Assembly: GCF_004786035.1 (NCBI RefSeq)
Contig: NZ_CP035088.1
Span: forward strand, 212,001 to 276,000
Reading direction: 5' to 3'
Source of the DNA: Pseudomonas viciae
Lineage (GTDB): Bacteria; Pseudomonadota; Gammaproteobacteria; Pseudomonadales; Pseudomonadaceae
DNA: 64,000 bases
Shown here: piece after piece, positions 16,501 to 25,066 of the stretch
Layout of the letters: every line of letters starts with the position of its first letter
Position numbering within the stretch: position 1 is the stretch's first letter
The notes under the pieces: model-generated
Databases searched by the model: none
What the model was told of the DNA's origin: nothing
What the model saw: only the letters and a program-made list of their open reading frames with translations
Translations under genes and position numbers: made by a program

Positions 16501-19500
16501 TACCGGCTTGACGGATGCCGCCGGAAACACCGGCACTGGCACCACCAGTTCCAACAACTATGCCGTCGATACGCAGCGCCCGACCGCCACCATCGTGGTG
16601 GCCGACACCGCGCTGAGCGTGGGCGAAACCTCGCTGGTCACCATCACCTTCAACGAAGCAGTGACAGGCTTTACCACCGCCGACCTGACGGTCGCCAACG
16701 GTACAATCACCGGATTGAGCAGCGGCGACGGCGGTATCACCTGGACTGGGACGCTGACGCCAAGTGCCAGTGTCAGCGACACCACCAACCTGATCACCCT
16801 GGATAACACCGGCGTTACAGACTCGGCGGGCAACGCCGGCAGCGGTACCACCGACTCCAACAACTACGCCATCGACACCGCGCGGCCCACCGCCACCGTC
16901 GTGGTCGCCGATACGGCCATTGCCGTGGGCGAAACCTCGTTGGTGACGATTACCTTCAACGAGGCGGTGACCGGTTTCACCCTGGCCGACCTGACTGTTG
17001 CCAACGGCAGCCTGAGCGGGTTGAGCACCAGCGACAACATCACCTACACCGCGACCTTCACGCCAAGCGCTGGCATCAGCGATGTCACCAACCTGATCAC
17101 GCTCAATAACACAGGCGTGGTGGATGGCGCAGGCAATACCGGCAGTGGTACCACCGACTCCAACAACTACGTCGTCGACACGCTGCGCCCGACTGCCACC
17201 ATCGTGGTCGCCGATACGGCACTGAATGTCGGCGAAACTTCGCTGGTGACCATCACCTTCTCCGAAGCGGTGACGGGCTTCGACAATTCGGACCTGAGCA
17301 TCGCCAACGGTACGCTGAGTGCGGTCAGCAGCAGTGATGGCGGCCTCACCTGGACGGCCACCTTCACCCCGGCCCTCGGGGTCAGCGACACGTCCAACGT
17401 CATCACCCTGAACAACACCGGCGTCAGCGATGCGGCGGGTAACACCGGCACCGGCACCACCAACTCCAACAACTACCAGGTCGACACCAACGTACCGACG
17501 GCGACCATCGTGATTGCCGATAGCACACTGAGCATCGGCGAGACGTCATTGGTCACCGTGACCTTCAACTCGGCGGTCAGCGGGTTCGACAATTCGGACT
17601 TGACCGTCAGCAACGGCACGCTCAGCACCATGAGCAGCACCGACGGCGGCGTCACCTGGACGGCTACGTTCACGCCGAGCGCCAGCATTTCCGACACCAG
17701 CAACGTGATCACCCTGGACAATACCGGCTTGATCAACGGCGCAGGCAACGCGGGCGTCGGCACCACGGACTCCAACAACTACGTGGTCGATACCGTGCGC
17801 CCCACCGCGACCATCGTCGTGGCTGACACGGCCATTGCCGCCGGCGAGACTTCGCTGGTGACCATCACCTTCAGCGAGGCGGTAAGCGCTTTCACCAGCG
17901 CTGACCTGACGGTCGCCAACGGTGTGATTTCCGGGTTGAGCAGCAGCGACGGCGGTGTCACCTGGACGGCGACCTTCACGCCGACCGATGGCATCACCGA
18001 CACCAGTAATGTCATCTCGCTCAACAGCGGCGGTGTCGTCGATGCGGCGGGCAACGCGAATGTCGGCACCACCGATTCGAATAACTACAGCCTCGACAGC
18101 CAGCGCCCAACCGCCACTGTCGTGCTGAGCGATTCACTGTTGAGACCGGGCGAGACTGCCCAGGTGACCATCACCTTCAGCGAGGCGGTGAGCGGTTTCA
18201 GCAACGCTGACCTGAGCGTGGCCAATGGCACCTTGAGCGCTGTCAGCAGCAGCGACGGTGGCCTGACCTGGACCGCCACCTTCACCCCGGACCTGGGCGT
18301 GACCGACGCCACCAACCTGATCGTCCTGGACAACACCGGGGTCAGCGACGCGGCGGGCAACACCGGGACCGGCACTACCAATTCGGCTAACTACGCGGTT
18401 GAGACACGGGTGCCGACCGCCACAGTCGTGGTGGCGGATAACTCACTCACGGTGGGTGAAACCTCATTGGTGACCATCACCTTCTCGGAAGCGGTCAGCG
18501 GGTTCGACAATGCCGACCTGAGTGTCAGCAATGGCACGTTGAGCAGCGTCTCCTCCACCGATGGCGGCGTGACCTGGACGGCCACCTTCACCCCGACGAC
18601 CAGCATCACTGACACCAGCAACCTGATCAGCCTGGACACCAGCGGTGTGGTCAACGCTTCGGGCAATAGCGGTGTTGGCGTGGTGGACTCCAACAATTAC
18701 GCGATCGACACGGTGCGCCCAGGCGCCACCATCACCGTGGGCGATACCACGCTGGGCATCGGCCAGAGCACCACCGTGACCATCAGCTTCACCGAGGCAG
18801 TGTCCGGTTTCGACCTGTCGGACCTCAGCGTCGCCAATGGTGTGTTGTCCAACCTCGCCAGCAGCGACGGTGGCCTGACCTGGACGGCGACCCTGACACC
18901 TACGGCGGGCGTGACCGACGCCACCAACCTGATCTTGCTCGACGCCAGTACTGTGCAGGACATCGCTGGCAACGCCGGCGTGGGTATCGCGATCTCTGCC
19001 AATTACGCACTCGACGCCACCCGGCCGACCGCGACCATTGTGGTCGCCGACTCGAACCTGAGTGTGGGCGAGACGACCCAGGTGACCTTCACCTTCAGCG
19101 AAGCCGTGACGGACTTTGACCTGTCGGACCTCAGCGTCACCAACGGTGAACTGACCAACCTGACCACCAGCGACGGCGGCAGGACCTGGACGGCGACGTT
19201 CACCCCGACGGTGAATCTCACCGACCCGAGCAACTTCATTGCCCTGGACACCAGCAACGTCAGCGACCTGACAGGGAACGCCGGGGCCAGCGTGGCGGTG
19301 TCCAACAATTACGCGATCGACACTGTGGTGCCCAACGATGTGAAGCCGCCGCCGGAATTCCTGACGTCGGACCCGGTCACGGTCGTTCCACCGTCCGAGG
19401 TGCCGTTGCAGCCGATCGTTTTCACACCGCCAACGGGCGACCTTGGTTCACCGCTGGGCTTCCCACCGCTGTTCGAGCAAAGGGACGTGGGCGGTGGTCT

Positions 19501-19876
19501 TCGGCCGATAGGGGACATTTTCATCAACCGTGGCGAACTGGCGCCGAGCTATATCGCGCAAGTATTCAGCAGCGACGCTGCTGGCGATGGTTCAGGCCAG
19601 GGCTTCCTGGGCTTTGGTGGTGGCGATGGCGGGGTGTTCGGCAGCAGCACGGTCTCGGGCCTGTTCAACCAGAACACAGGCTCCGACGGTGAATCGATGG
19701 AAGCTTTCGGCAGCCAATCGATGCAGGGCGGCGATGCGTCCCAAGGCTTGCGCGGGATGTTCGGCGCACCGACGCTGGGTCAGCAACTGCAACAACTCAA
19801 GGACACGGAACAGCGTCAGGTCAATAGCTTGGCAATGGCTTTACAGCAGGTCGGCATCAGTCAAGCGCAGGCCTGA
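13556..19876 (+). CDS. Giant secreted LEPR/DUF4347 protein with 13 Ig-like repeats
   Basis: 2106 residues from the ATG at 13556 (AGGTGA six bases before it; a GTG at 13547 is the alternative). Residues 25-32 are the LEPRMLFD motif found at the start of many large type I-secreted proteins. Residues about 82-240 are DUF4347, with His138 (IIAHG) and Cys181 (LIYGC) placed like a clan CD caspase/gingipain dyad. A parallel-beta-helix-like stretch (about 240-340) and a glycine-rich zone (about 340-595) follow. Then come 13 Ig-like repeats of about 102 residues (about 595-1920) and a unique 185-residue end rich in Gly/Ser/Gln. There is no Sec signal and no RTX repeats; a C-terminal type I secretion signal is inferred. 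It is followed 40 bases on by a TolC-type gene. Probably an adhesin-like surface or released protein. Confidence 0.88.
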   Translation: MWWSKGKSRVTEGAQALASPMIMSLEPRMLFDGAVAATVADAAQPDAQPTADAAKTPTADQASDNHAPQGQVDATDATVAGKTVVFVDSRVKDSASLLEGVAPGTQVVQLDATKDGLQQIADYLDTHQGISSVQIIAHGNAGDLWLGNSYLSADNVQARSDVLAQIGQDMNAGGDILIYGCYTAEGDRGLSLVDSLAQLTGRDVAASNDRTGLGGDWDLEIATGNIESANVLSANAMSEYQWGLATWTATNNLNSGVGSLRAALSSAQNGDIVTFNTSMTVALTQVLDVNKNVTIDGDLNNDNVADVTLDGQYRTQIINVTAGTTATLDGLVITRGMTAGNGGNGGDDALVSKGGGIYNAGTLTLRNVTVTANAASGGGGGGGVTPQYAGGGGGGGGAITGGTGGKGGDTLNATGSNGSAGQGGAGGGFFNMGGRGGSSTGGAGGSAYPGYSTGSAGGTATSGGLSIGGGGGGDGYNDIGGAGGGAVGGIYNDTGATLRIIGNSVISNNVGAGGGGGGGGAGGGYNHTGGAGGVGVGAIWNKGSILITAANFAALAGNVGGSGVGGTSAGSAGVSPASVANVYGDGGTINTSYVPDETPPTATVVVANTSLNSGGTSLVTITFSEAVTGLTAADLTVQNGTVGVLSSGDGGITWTGTLTAASNIADTTNVITLNNTGVADLAGNAGVGTTDSNNYVVNDTVAPTASIVVNDTALRAGETSLVTITFSEAVSGFTAADLTVDNGSLSGLSSSDGGITWTATLTPDAAVTDTSNLVTLNNTGVADLNGNAGVGTTNSNNYAIDTLRPTASIVVADTALRVGETSLVTITFNEAVSGFTTADLTVANGTVTGLSSSDGGITWTGTLTPSASVSDTSNLITLANTGIADLSGNTGTGTTDSNNYAIDTLRPTATIVVADTALNIGETSLVTITFSEAVTGFTLADMTVANGSLSGLSSSDGGITWTATLTPSASITDATNLIILANTGLTDAAGNTGTGTTSSNNYAVDTQRPTATIVVADTALSVGETSLVTITFNEAVTGFTTADLTVANGTITGLSSGDGGITWTGTLTPSASVSDTTNLITLDNTGVTDSAGNAGSGTTDSNNYAIDTARPTATVVVADTAIAVGETSLVTITFNEAVTGFTLADLTVANGSLSGLSTSDNITYTATFTPSAGISDVTNLITLNNTGVVDGAGNTGSGTTDSNNYVVDTLRPTATIVVADTALNVGETSLVTITFSEAVTGFDNSDLSIANGTLSAVSSSDGGLTWTATFTPALGVSDTSNVITLNNTGVSDAAGNTGTGTTNSNNYQVDTNVPTATIVIADSTLSIGETSLVTVTFNSAVSGFDNSDLTVSNGTLSTMSSTDGGVTWTATFTPSASISDTSNVITLDNTGLINGAGNAGVGTTDSNNYVVDTVRPTATIVVADTAIAAGETSLVTITFSEAVSAFTSADLTVANGVISGLSSSDGGVTWTATFTPTDGITDTSNVISLNSGGVVDAAGNANVGTTDSNNYSLDSQRPTATVVLSDSLLRPGETAQVTITFSEAVSGFSNADLSVANGTLSAVSSSDGGLTWTATFTPDLGVTDATNLIVLDNTGVSDAAGNTGTGTTNSANYAVETRVPTATVVVADNSLTVGETSLVTITFSEAVSGFDNADLSVSNGTLSSVSSTDGGVTWTATFTPTTSITDTSNLISLDTSGVVNASGNSGVGVVDSNNYAIDTVRPGATITVGDTTLGIGQSTTVTISFTEAVSGFDLSDLSVANGVLSNLASSDGGLTWTATLTPTAGVTDATNLILLDASTVQDIAGNAGVGIAISANYALDATRPTATIVVADSNLSVGETTQVTFTFSEAVTDFDLSDLSVTNGELTNLTTSDGGRTWTATFTPTVNLTDPSNFIALDTSNVSDLTGNAGASVAVSNNYAIDTVVPNDVKPPPEFLTSDPVTVVPPSEVPLQPIVFTPPTGDLGSPLGFPPLFEQRDVGGGLRPIGDIFINRGELAPSYIAQVFSSDAAGDGSGQGFLGFGGGDGGVFGSSTVSGLFNQNTGSDGESMEAFGSQSMQGGDASQGLRGMFGAPTLGQQLQQLKDTEQRQVNSLAMALQQVGISQAQA
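15331..19308 (+). repeat. Thirteen tandem 306-bp repeats coding Ig-like domains
   Basis: Units begin with the coding pattern PTATIVVADTALxxGETSLVTITFSEAVxGF (shown in part) and recur every 303-309 bases. Units 3-9 are most alike, and units 1, 12 and 13 diverge, which is the pattern expected of expansion from the middle. The array is a likely site of copy-number change and misassembly. Confidence 0.93.
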
Positions 19877-19916
19877 ACATCATAAGAAATTGGGGCAGTC
19901 AGGGGCAATCCAGGGA

Positions 19917-21428
19917 ATGAATAGAAGTCAGAAGTTATTCACAGTGAGTGTGCTGGCGTTGGTGGTGAGTGGATGTGCCGTCACCAGCGAACCGATCGAG
20001 CGTAGTGTCAGCGAACAGCGCGCTCGAACCGATCTACAGAATATGTACAAGGATCAGGAGCCCCTCAGCGGTCCGCTGACCTTGCACCAGGCCATGGCTC
20101 GAGCGGTGAAGTACAACCTCGAAGGCCGCTTGAAGATCATGGAAGAAGCCCTGGCCAAGCGTCAGCTGGATCTGGCCAGTTTCGACATGCTGCCGCGCAT
20201 GGCCCTGGACGCCGGTTACGTGGGCCGCAACAACGTCAGTGCCTCCAGCAGCCAGAGCGTGGAAACCGGCACCCAGTCCCTGGAACCCTCGACTTCCCAG
20301 GACCGCGACCGTGAAGTGGCAGACCTGACCATGGTCTGGAACGTGCTCGATTTCGGTGTGAGCTACATCAGTGCCAAACAGGCCGGGGACCAGCGTTTGA
20401 TCGTGCAGGAGCGTCGGCGCAAGGTGGTCAACACCATCGTCCAGGACGTGCGTTCGGCGTACTGGCGCGCCATGGCCGCCGAGCGTCTGCTCAAGCAGAT
20501 CGACAGTCTCATGGCCCGGGTCGAGGCGGCACGAGGCAACAGCCAAAGCATGAGCGAGCAGCGCATCGGTGACCCGGTGCAGGCGCTGGGTTACCAGCGC
20601 TCGCTGATCCAGGCCACGCGCCAGCTCGAAGAACAGCGCCGGGCGCTGTCCTTGGCCAAGACCGAACTGGCGACTTTGATTAACCTGCCCCTGGGCACCG
20701 AACTGACCCTGGCGACCCGGGATGAATACGAGATCCCGGAGCTCAAGGTCGACCTGGCCCGTCTCGAACAGGAGGCCTTGACCAGCCGTCCGGAACTGCG
20801 CGAGCAGGATTACCAGACACGCATCACCGCCGCCGAAACCCGCAAGGCCATGCTGCGCCTGTTGCCGGGCCTGGAGTTTTCCGCCGGCGGGCACTACGAC
20901 AGCAACTCGTTCCTGGTGGAGCAGGGCTGGGCCGACTATGGCGTGAAAGTCACCTGGAACCTGTTCAACGTGATCTCCGCCCCGGCGGCCATCGATGTGG
21001 CCAAGGCTGGTGAAGAAGTGGCGGCGGCGCGGCGTCAGGCGATGTCGATTGCCGTGCTGGCGCAGTTGTACGTGGCCAATGCCAACTACCGTGAGGCATT
21101 GCGTCAGTTCAAGACCAATCAGCAATTGTCGGACATCGACGGGCAAATCGTCGGCCAACTGCGCAGCCGTCACCAGGCCGCTGGCCTGGGTGAGCTGGAC
21201 CTGATTCAGGGTGAGCTGAACACCTTGCAGGCCGATCTGCGGCGGGACTTGTCCTATGCCGACCTGCGCAACGCCTATGGCCAGATCTTCGCCAGCGCCG
21301 GCCTCGACCCGCTGCCAAGCGAAGTGCAATCGACCGAGGTACAGTCGATTGCCACGGCGCTGGCTAACCGCGAGGAGGCTTGGGCCCAGGGGAATATCTC
21401 GGTGCCGACGGCTGCGGTGACTCAATAA
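19917..21428 (+). CDS. TolC-family outer-membrane channel lipoprotein (type I secretion)
   Basis: 503 residues from the ATG at 19917. The first 22 residues are a lipoprotein signal with lipobox VVSGC. The rest is a duplicated outer-membrane factor: LTLHQAMARAVKYNLEG opening helix, a long coiled coil (RLLKQIDSLMARVEAARGN..), the first tip (RIGDPVQALGYQRSLIQATRQLEEQ), then the second half (SRPELREQDYQTRITAAETRKAMLRLLPGLEF). It forms the outer-membrane exit duct for an ABC or RND pump. Position 40 bases after the giant gene suggests that it exports that protein. A longer frame from 19530 runs antisense-like through the giant gene and is ignored. Confidence 0.9.
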   Translation: MNRSQKLFTVSVLALVVSGCAVTSEPIERSVSEQRARTDLQNMYKDQEPLSGPLTLHQAMARAVKYNLEGRLKIMEEALAKRQLDLASFDMLPRMALDAGYVGRNNVSASSSQSVETGTQSLEPSTSQDRDREVADLTMVWNVLDFGVSYISAKQAGDQRLIVQERRRKVVNTIVQDVRSAYWRAMAAERLLKQIDSLMARVEAARGNSQSMSEQRIGDPVQALGYQRSLIQATRQLEEQRRALSLAKTELATLINLPLGTELTLATRDEYEIPELKVDLARLEQEALTSRPELREQDYQTRITAAETRKAMLRLLPGLEFSAGGHYDSNSFLVEQGWADYGVKVTWNLFNVISAPAAIDVAKAGEEVAAARRQAMSIAVLAQLYVANANYREALRQFKTNQQLSDIDGQIVGQLRSRHQAAGLGELDLIQGELNTLQADLRRDLSYADLRNAYGQIFASAGLDPLPSEVQSTEVQSIATALANREEAWAQGNISVPTAAVTQ

Positions 21429-21440
21429 GCGGGCGCAGGG

Positions 21441-22226
21441 ATGACGCGCCCGGCGTGTTCCCGGCTACCGGTGGCAGTGAACCTGCCGTTGCTGTTGCAG
21501 GCCCTGGCAGCCATTGAAGAGGCGCGTTGGCAGGGGCATTTCAACAGCGCCTTCTACAGCGGCGACTGGAGCGGCGTGGCGCTGATTTCAGCGGTCGATG
21601 CCTTGACCGAATTGTCTCCCGGGCGCGGTTTGCCTGTGCCGCGCGCGCCTTGGTCAGAGGATCGTCGTTGGCGCGAAGCGTTGCGTGATTGCTCTCTGGA
21701 GATCGTCTCGGCCCGGCTGCTGCGGCTCGGGCCGGGAGGGAGCATTCACGAGCACCGTGACTATGACCTGGGCGGGCCGGACGCCGACCTGCGCCTGCAC
21801 ATTCCGCTGCTCAGTCCGCCGCAAGTGGATTTCTGGCTGGATAACCAGCGTGTGCCCATGACTGCGGGCGAGTGCTGGTTTCTCGACTTGTCGCGACCTC
21901 ATCGTGTCGATAACCGCAGTGCCGAGTCCAGAGTTCATCTGGTGCTCGATTGCCGCCCAGGGCCCTGGTTGGAGCAGCAGATTGCCGATGGGCTGCCCAC
22001 TACACCGGCCGCGGGCGCCGGGGATAGCGACTTAGCCCGTTTTCAGCAGCGCGTAGAAACTGATATCCAACTCGCCCGAGCCTTGCAGAGCGTGCATGAC
22101 ATAGACGCTTTCATCGAGTGCGCAATTGCGCTGGGTGCCGGACAAGGCCTGCACTTCACTGCGCAAGAACTCCGGGCGGCCATGCGCAACGGTCGCCGGC
22201 AGTGGAGAGACCAGTGGAAGGCCTGA
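21441..22226 (+). CDS. Aspartyl/asparaginyl beta-hydroxylase family protein
   Basis: 261 residues. The 2-oxoglutarate/iron dioxygenase core is evident: H103-x-H105-R-D107 as the first ligand group, RLHIPL (Arg118, His120), WFLDLSRPH (His154) and RVHLVLD (Arg164, His166), the usual signature of the Asp_Arg_Hydrox family. The family hydroxylates Asp/Asn side chains of proteins or free amino-acid units. A helical C-terminal extension of about 90 residues follows. It lies 12 bases after the TolC-type gene and overlaps the next sulfotransferase by 13 bases, so all three are co-transcribed. The Asn/Asp-rich Ig repeats of the secreted protein are a possible, untested substrate. The start codon is not firmly fixed because AGGG is too close to the ATG. 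Confidence 0.85.
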   Translation: MTRPACSRLPVAVNLPLLLQALAAIEEARWQGHFNSAFYSGDWSGVALISAVDALTELSPGRGLPVPRAPWSEDRRWREALRDCSLEIVSARLLRLGPGGSIHEHRDYDLGGPDADLRLHIPLLSPPQVDFWLDNQRVPMTAGECWFLDLSRPHRVDNRSAESRVHLVLDCRPGPWLEQQIADGLPTTPAAGAGDSDLARFQQRVETDIQLARALQSVHDIDAFIECAIALGAGQGLHFTAQELRAAMRNGRRQWRDQWKA

Positions 22227-23155
22227 ACCTGGACGGCTGGCTGCCGATCCGCGTGTGGCAAGCGACGGGGCAATGGCGGGTCGATTGGTGCTGGTTCGGT
22301 GACGCGCGATTGTCGCAACCGTTTTTTGGCGATGCGGTGGACGACGCCCTGCGCCTACCCTTCAACCAAGGATTTCGCCGCCAGACACCCTTGAGCACCC
22401 TCGGCCAATGGCAGCAACAGCGCCCGGGCCTGGCGCCCAGTGCGTTCATCTTCCATGCCTCCCGTTGCGGCTCGACGTTGATCAGCCAGATGCTTGCGCA
22501 ATTGGACGATCATATCGTCATCTCTGAAGCGCCGCCGCTGGATACGCTGTTGCGCAGTGACTTGCCTCCCGCCGAACGGTGCGTGGCGCTCAAGGGGCTG
22601 ATCTCGGCGTATGGGCAACGTCGCTGTGGCCTCGAGCAGCGCTTGGTGATCAAGCTCGATGCCTGGAACATCGGTGAGCTGCCGCTGTTGCGTGAGTGTT
22701 TTCCCGACACGCCTTGGCTGTTCGTGTACCGCGACCCTTTGGAAATCGCTGTCTCCCACCTGCGCCGGCCCGGCATGCACATGGTGCCGGGGATGATTGG
22801 CGCGAGTGTGCTGGACGATGGGGCGCCTTTGAGCAACCAGGAGGATTTCATCGCCCGCCGGTTGGGGCGGCTGTTGCAGGTAGGGCTGGGGCATTGCCGG
22901 GCTTTTACCGGCCTGGCGGTCAACTACAGCGAGCTGCCGGGGGCGATGGCCGGCAGACTGGCAGCGTTCTTCGAGTTGGATGACGCGCAGCGCGGACGTG
23001 CGTTTGCGTCGGTGGGGCAGCATGCCAAGCAGCCGGGGCAGGCGTTTGCCAGTGACAGCGAGGGCAAGCGCCGGGAGGCTTCGCCCTTGCTGCGGGATCG
23101 GCTGATGCATTGGGCGCAGGGGCCTTACGAAGCACTTGAGTTGCTGAGACCGTAG
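22214..23155 (+). CDS. Second sulfotransferase-like protein
   Basis: 313 residues from the GTG at 22214, chosen because GGAGAG lies five bases upstream and it couples to the preceding gene by a 13-base overlap; the open frame to 22118 lacks a ribosome-binding site. The PAPS-binding P-loop is SRCGSTL (83-89). PWLFVYRDPLEIAVSHLRRPG matches the 3'-phosphate-binding segment. It is distinct in sequence from the sulfotransferase at 12.7 kb. In combination with the hydroxylase it suggests sequential modification of a common target, perhaps hydroxyl then sulfate, but this is inference. The plus-strand operon from 13.6 kb ends here. Confidence 0.82.
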   Translation: MEGLNLDGWLPIRVWQATGQWRVDWCWFGDARLSQPFFGDAVDDALRLPFNQGFRRQTPLSTLGQWQQQRPGLAPSAFIFHASRCGSTLISQMLAQLDDHIVISEAPPLDTLLRSDLPPAERCVALKGLISAYGQRRCGLEQRLVIKLDAWNIGELPLLRECFPDTPWLFVYRDPLEIAVSHLRRPGMHMVPGMIGASVLDDGAPLSNQEDFIARRLGRLLQVGLGHCRAFTGLAVNYSELPGAMAGRLAAFFELDDAQRGRAFASVGQHAKQPGQAFASDSEGKRREASPLLRDRLMHWAQGPYEALELLRP

Positions 23156-23187
23156 CTATTGCGCTTCTGTGGCGAGGGATAGCGTTA

Positions 23188-23949
23188 TCAAGACTTGTTG
23201 GGCGACAACTCCGCCATCCCCTTGAGCAATTCAATTGGCAATGGGAAGACGATGGTGGAGGTTTTGTCCCCGGCAATCGACCCCAGTGTCTGCATATAGC
23301 GCAGTTGCATGGCGCCCGGCTGGCGCCCGAGCATTTCGGCGGCTTGCATGAGTTTTTCCGAGGCCTGCAACTCGCCTTCGGCGTGGATCACCTTGGCCCG
23401 GCGTTCGCGCTCGGCCTCGGCTTGTCGGGCGATGGCGCGGATCATCGATTCGTTGAGGTCCACGTGCTTGATCTCGACGTTTGCCACTTTGATGCCCCAG
23501 GCATCGGTCTGGGCGTCGAGCACTTGCTGGATGTCGCTGTTCAATTGCTCACGCTCGGCCAGCAACTGGTCCAAGTCATGTTTGCCGAGGACCGCGCGCA
23601 AGGTGGTCTGGGCCAGTTGACTGGTGGCCATGAGGAAGTTCTCGACCTGGATGATCGCCTTCTGCGGGTCGAGCACGCGAAAGTACAGCACCGCATTGAC
23701 CTTCACCGAGACGTTGTCACGGGTGATCACGTCCTGCGGCGGTACGTCTAGCACAATGGTGCGCAGGTCGACGCGGATCATCTGCTGCACCACCGGAATC
23801 AGCAGGATCAACCCCGGGCCCTTGACTTGCCAGAACCGGCCGAGCTGGAACACCACGGCACGTTCGTATTCACGCAGGATCCGGAATGTCGAAGCCGCCA
23901 GTGCGATGACCAGCAACAACAGCATCGTAAAACCGATTTGCATACCCAT
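23188..23949 (-). CDS. Slipin / stomatin-like SPFH protein
   Basis: 253 residues: one N-terminal membrane hairpin ([17 protein letters not shown]), then an SPFH/band-7 domain ([40 protein letters not shown]) and a coiled coil rich in A/E/R ([20 protein letters not shown]). Such proteins form oligomeric scaffolds on the inner membrane and are usually encoded with an NfeD protein. Here the NfeD gene lies immediately upstream with a one-base gap. AAGGAG six bases before the ATG at 23949 fixes the start. Confidence 0.93.
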   Translation of the reverse strand: MGMQIGFTMLLLLVIALAASTFRILREYERAVVFQLGRFWQVKGPGLILLIPVVQQMIRVDLRTIVLDVPPQDVITRDNVSVKVNAVLYFRVLDPQKAIIQVENFLMATSQLAQTTLRAVLGKHDLDQLLAEREQLNSDIQQVLDAQTDAWGIKVANVEIKHVDLNESMIRAIARQAEAERERRAKVIHAEGELQASEKLMQAAEMLGRQPGAMQLRYMQTLGSIAGDKTSTIVFPLPIELLKGMAELSPNKS

Positions 23950-23950
23950 C

Positions 23951-24472
23951 TCAGACTCCTTGTGAATCAGCGGGGGCTACTTCCAGCAGCAGGCCTTTGC
24001 GGGCGATGACCCGTACCGCCTGCCCACGCCGCAGTGGCGTCGCGCTTGCCACCTGCCAGCGTTCGCCTTCCAGTTGGACCCAACCATGATGATTACCGTC
24101 CTGCAAGGCGATCACCGCAGTGACACTGCCCAGCAGCGCGGCGTCACCGCTGACGGGCTGGCGTGGGCGGGTTTTCAACGCGCGGATCAACAGGACAATC
24201 AGCAGCAGGGCGCTGACCAGGCCCAGGCCGATCATCAGGGGAACCGGCACATCGGCGTTGGTCAGGATGACCGCGCCGATCACGCACAAAATAATCCCGC
24301 CCAAGCCGACAACGCCGTAGTTGGGCAGCGCTGCCTCGGCGATCAGCAAAGCCACGCCCACGGCAATCAACCAGAAGCCCACGGGGTTGGTGACCAGCAG
24401 CGCGAGGCCATCGGCTGCGAATACTGGCCCGCTCATGGCCAGCAGCGCGATCATTAAGCAGTGAATGTTCAC
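23951..24472 (-). CDS. NfeD family membrane protein
   Basis: 173 residues from the GTG at 24472, chosen because GGAGG lies directly upstream. It has an N-terminal signal or first helix ([13 protein letters not shown]), then three membrane segments ([55 protein letters not shown]), and a C-terminal OB-fold ([25 protein letters not shown]). It lacks the ClpP-like protease domain of long NfeD proteins, so this is the short form. It pairs with the downstream slipin gene, the usual partner in membrane microdomain upkeep. Confidence 0.9.
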   Translation of the reverse strand: MNIHCLMIALLAMSGPVFAADGLALLVTNPVGFWLIAVGVALLIAEAALPNYGVVGLGGIILCVIGAVILTNADVPVPLMIGLGLVSALLLIVLLIRALKTRPRQPVSGDAALLGSVTAVIALQDGNHHGWVQLEGERWQVASATPLRRGQAVRVIARKGLLLEVAPADSQGV

Positions 24473-24616
24473 GGGACCTCCGCAACGCATTGGTCGTGAC
24501 GTTATCCAAAGTCTAGTCGAGCCAAGGGGTGATTGAATTTTGATCAGTCTGACGGTCGCCAAGGGGCTAGACTGCGGGAAGAACCCAGCCATCCGTCTTA
24601 TGCTCAGGAGCCCCGT

Positions 24617-24862
24617 ATGGAATCCCCGATCCACAGCCTGCCCGCGCTGTTCAAACAATTGGGCCTGTCTGACGACGCCCTTGATATCGACAAATTCATC
24701 GCGACCCATTCACCCCTCAAGCCTGAGCTTCACTTGGCTGATGCGTTTTTTTGGAGCAAAAGCCAGCAGCAATTACTGCGCGAAGAAATCCTCGAGGATG
24801 CGGACTGGGCGGAAGTGGTGGACCAGTTGAATGTGTTGCTACGCAAGGGGCGTGGTGAGTAA
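24617..24862 (+). CDS. DUF2789 family protein
   Basis: 81 residues, all-helical and acidic, with the conserved pattern HSLPALFKQLGL, FIATHSPL and LADAFFWSKSQQQLLREEI. The ATG at 24617 follows CAGGAG by five bases. The function is unknown. It stands alone, divergent from the nfeD gene, and is followed by a REPIN. Confidence 0.87.
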   Translation: MESPIHSLPALFKQLGLSDDALDIDKFIATHSPLKPELHLADAFFWSKSQQQLLREEILEDADWAEVVDQLNVLLRKGRGE

Positions 24863-24877
24863 TACGTACGCAGGACC

Positions 24878-24965
24878 TGTGGGAGCGGGCTTGCTCGCGA
24901 ATGCGTCGTATCAGCCAACATCACCGCTACTGGCCCACCGCCTTCGCGAGCAAGCCCGTTCCCGT
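24878..24965. repeat. REPIN
   Basis: Inverted REP pair: GGGAGCGGGCTTGCTCGCGA at 24881-24900 and the complement at about 24943-24963 (one mismatch, GTT for GCT). Confidence 0.9.
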
Positions 24966-25005
24966 GATTATGCTTTTTAATTATTAATAAATAGCTTCTT
25001 ATTCC

Positions 25006-25034
25006 TTAAACAATATAACTCTCCTCCCTATACT
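25006..25034 (+). promoter_or_regulatory. Candidate promoter of the hydrolase/sigma-54-like operon
   Basis: TTAAAC (25006-25011), 17-base spacer, TATACT (25029-25034), inside an AT-rich island (24970-25020) that contrasts with the surroundings. The ATTCCTTAAAC at 25001 resembles ATTCCTAAAAG upstream of the sfnB operon (about 62419, minus strand). Confidence 0.45.
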
Positions 25035-25066
25035 CGTCCGGGAACAGACACGCAGGAGAGCAACCC

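Noticed and set aside
15331..19308. A ladder of antisense ORFs, each about 100 codons, along the giant gene
   Set aside because: They recur once per 306-bp repeat because the repeated codon pattern lacks antisense stops; no ribosome-binding sites and no family resemblance.
15331..19308. Regular repeats considered as a CRISPR array
   Set aside because: Unit length of 306 bases, no short identical repeats with variable spacers, continuous coding frame, and no cas genes.
13556..19876. RTX calcium repeats expected for a type I-secreted adhesin
   Set aside because: No GGxGxDxUx nonapeptides were found; the Gly-rich zone is a different low-complexity sequence.
19530..19916. Upstream extension of the TolC-type gene
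   Set aside because: It overlaps the end of the giant gene in another frame and would bury the lipoprotein signal peptide.
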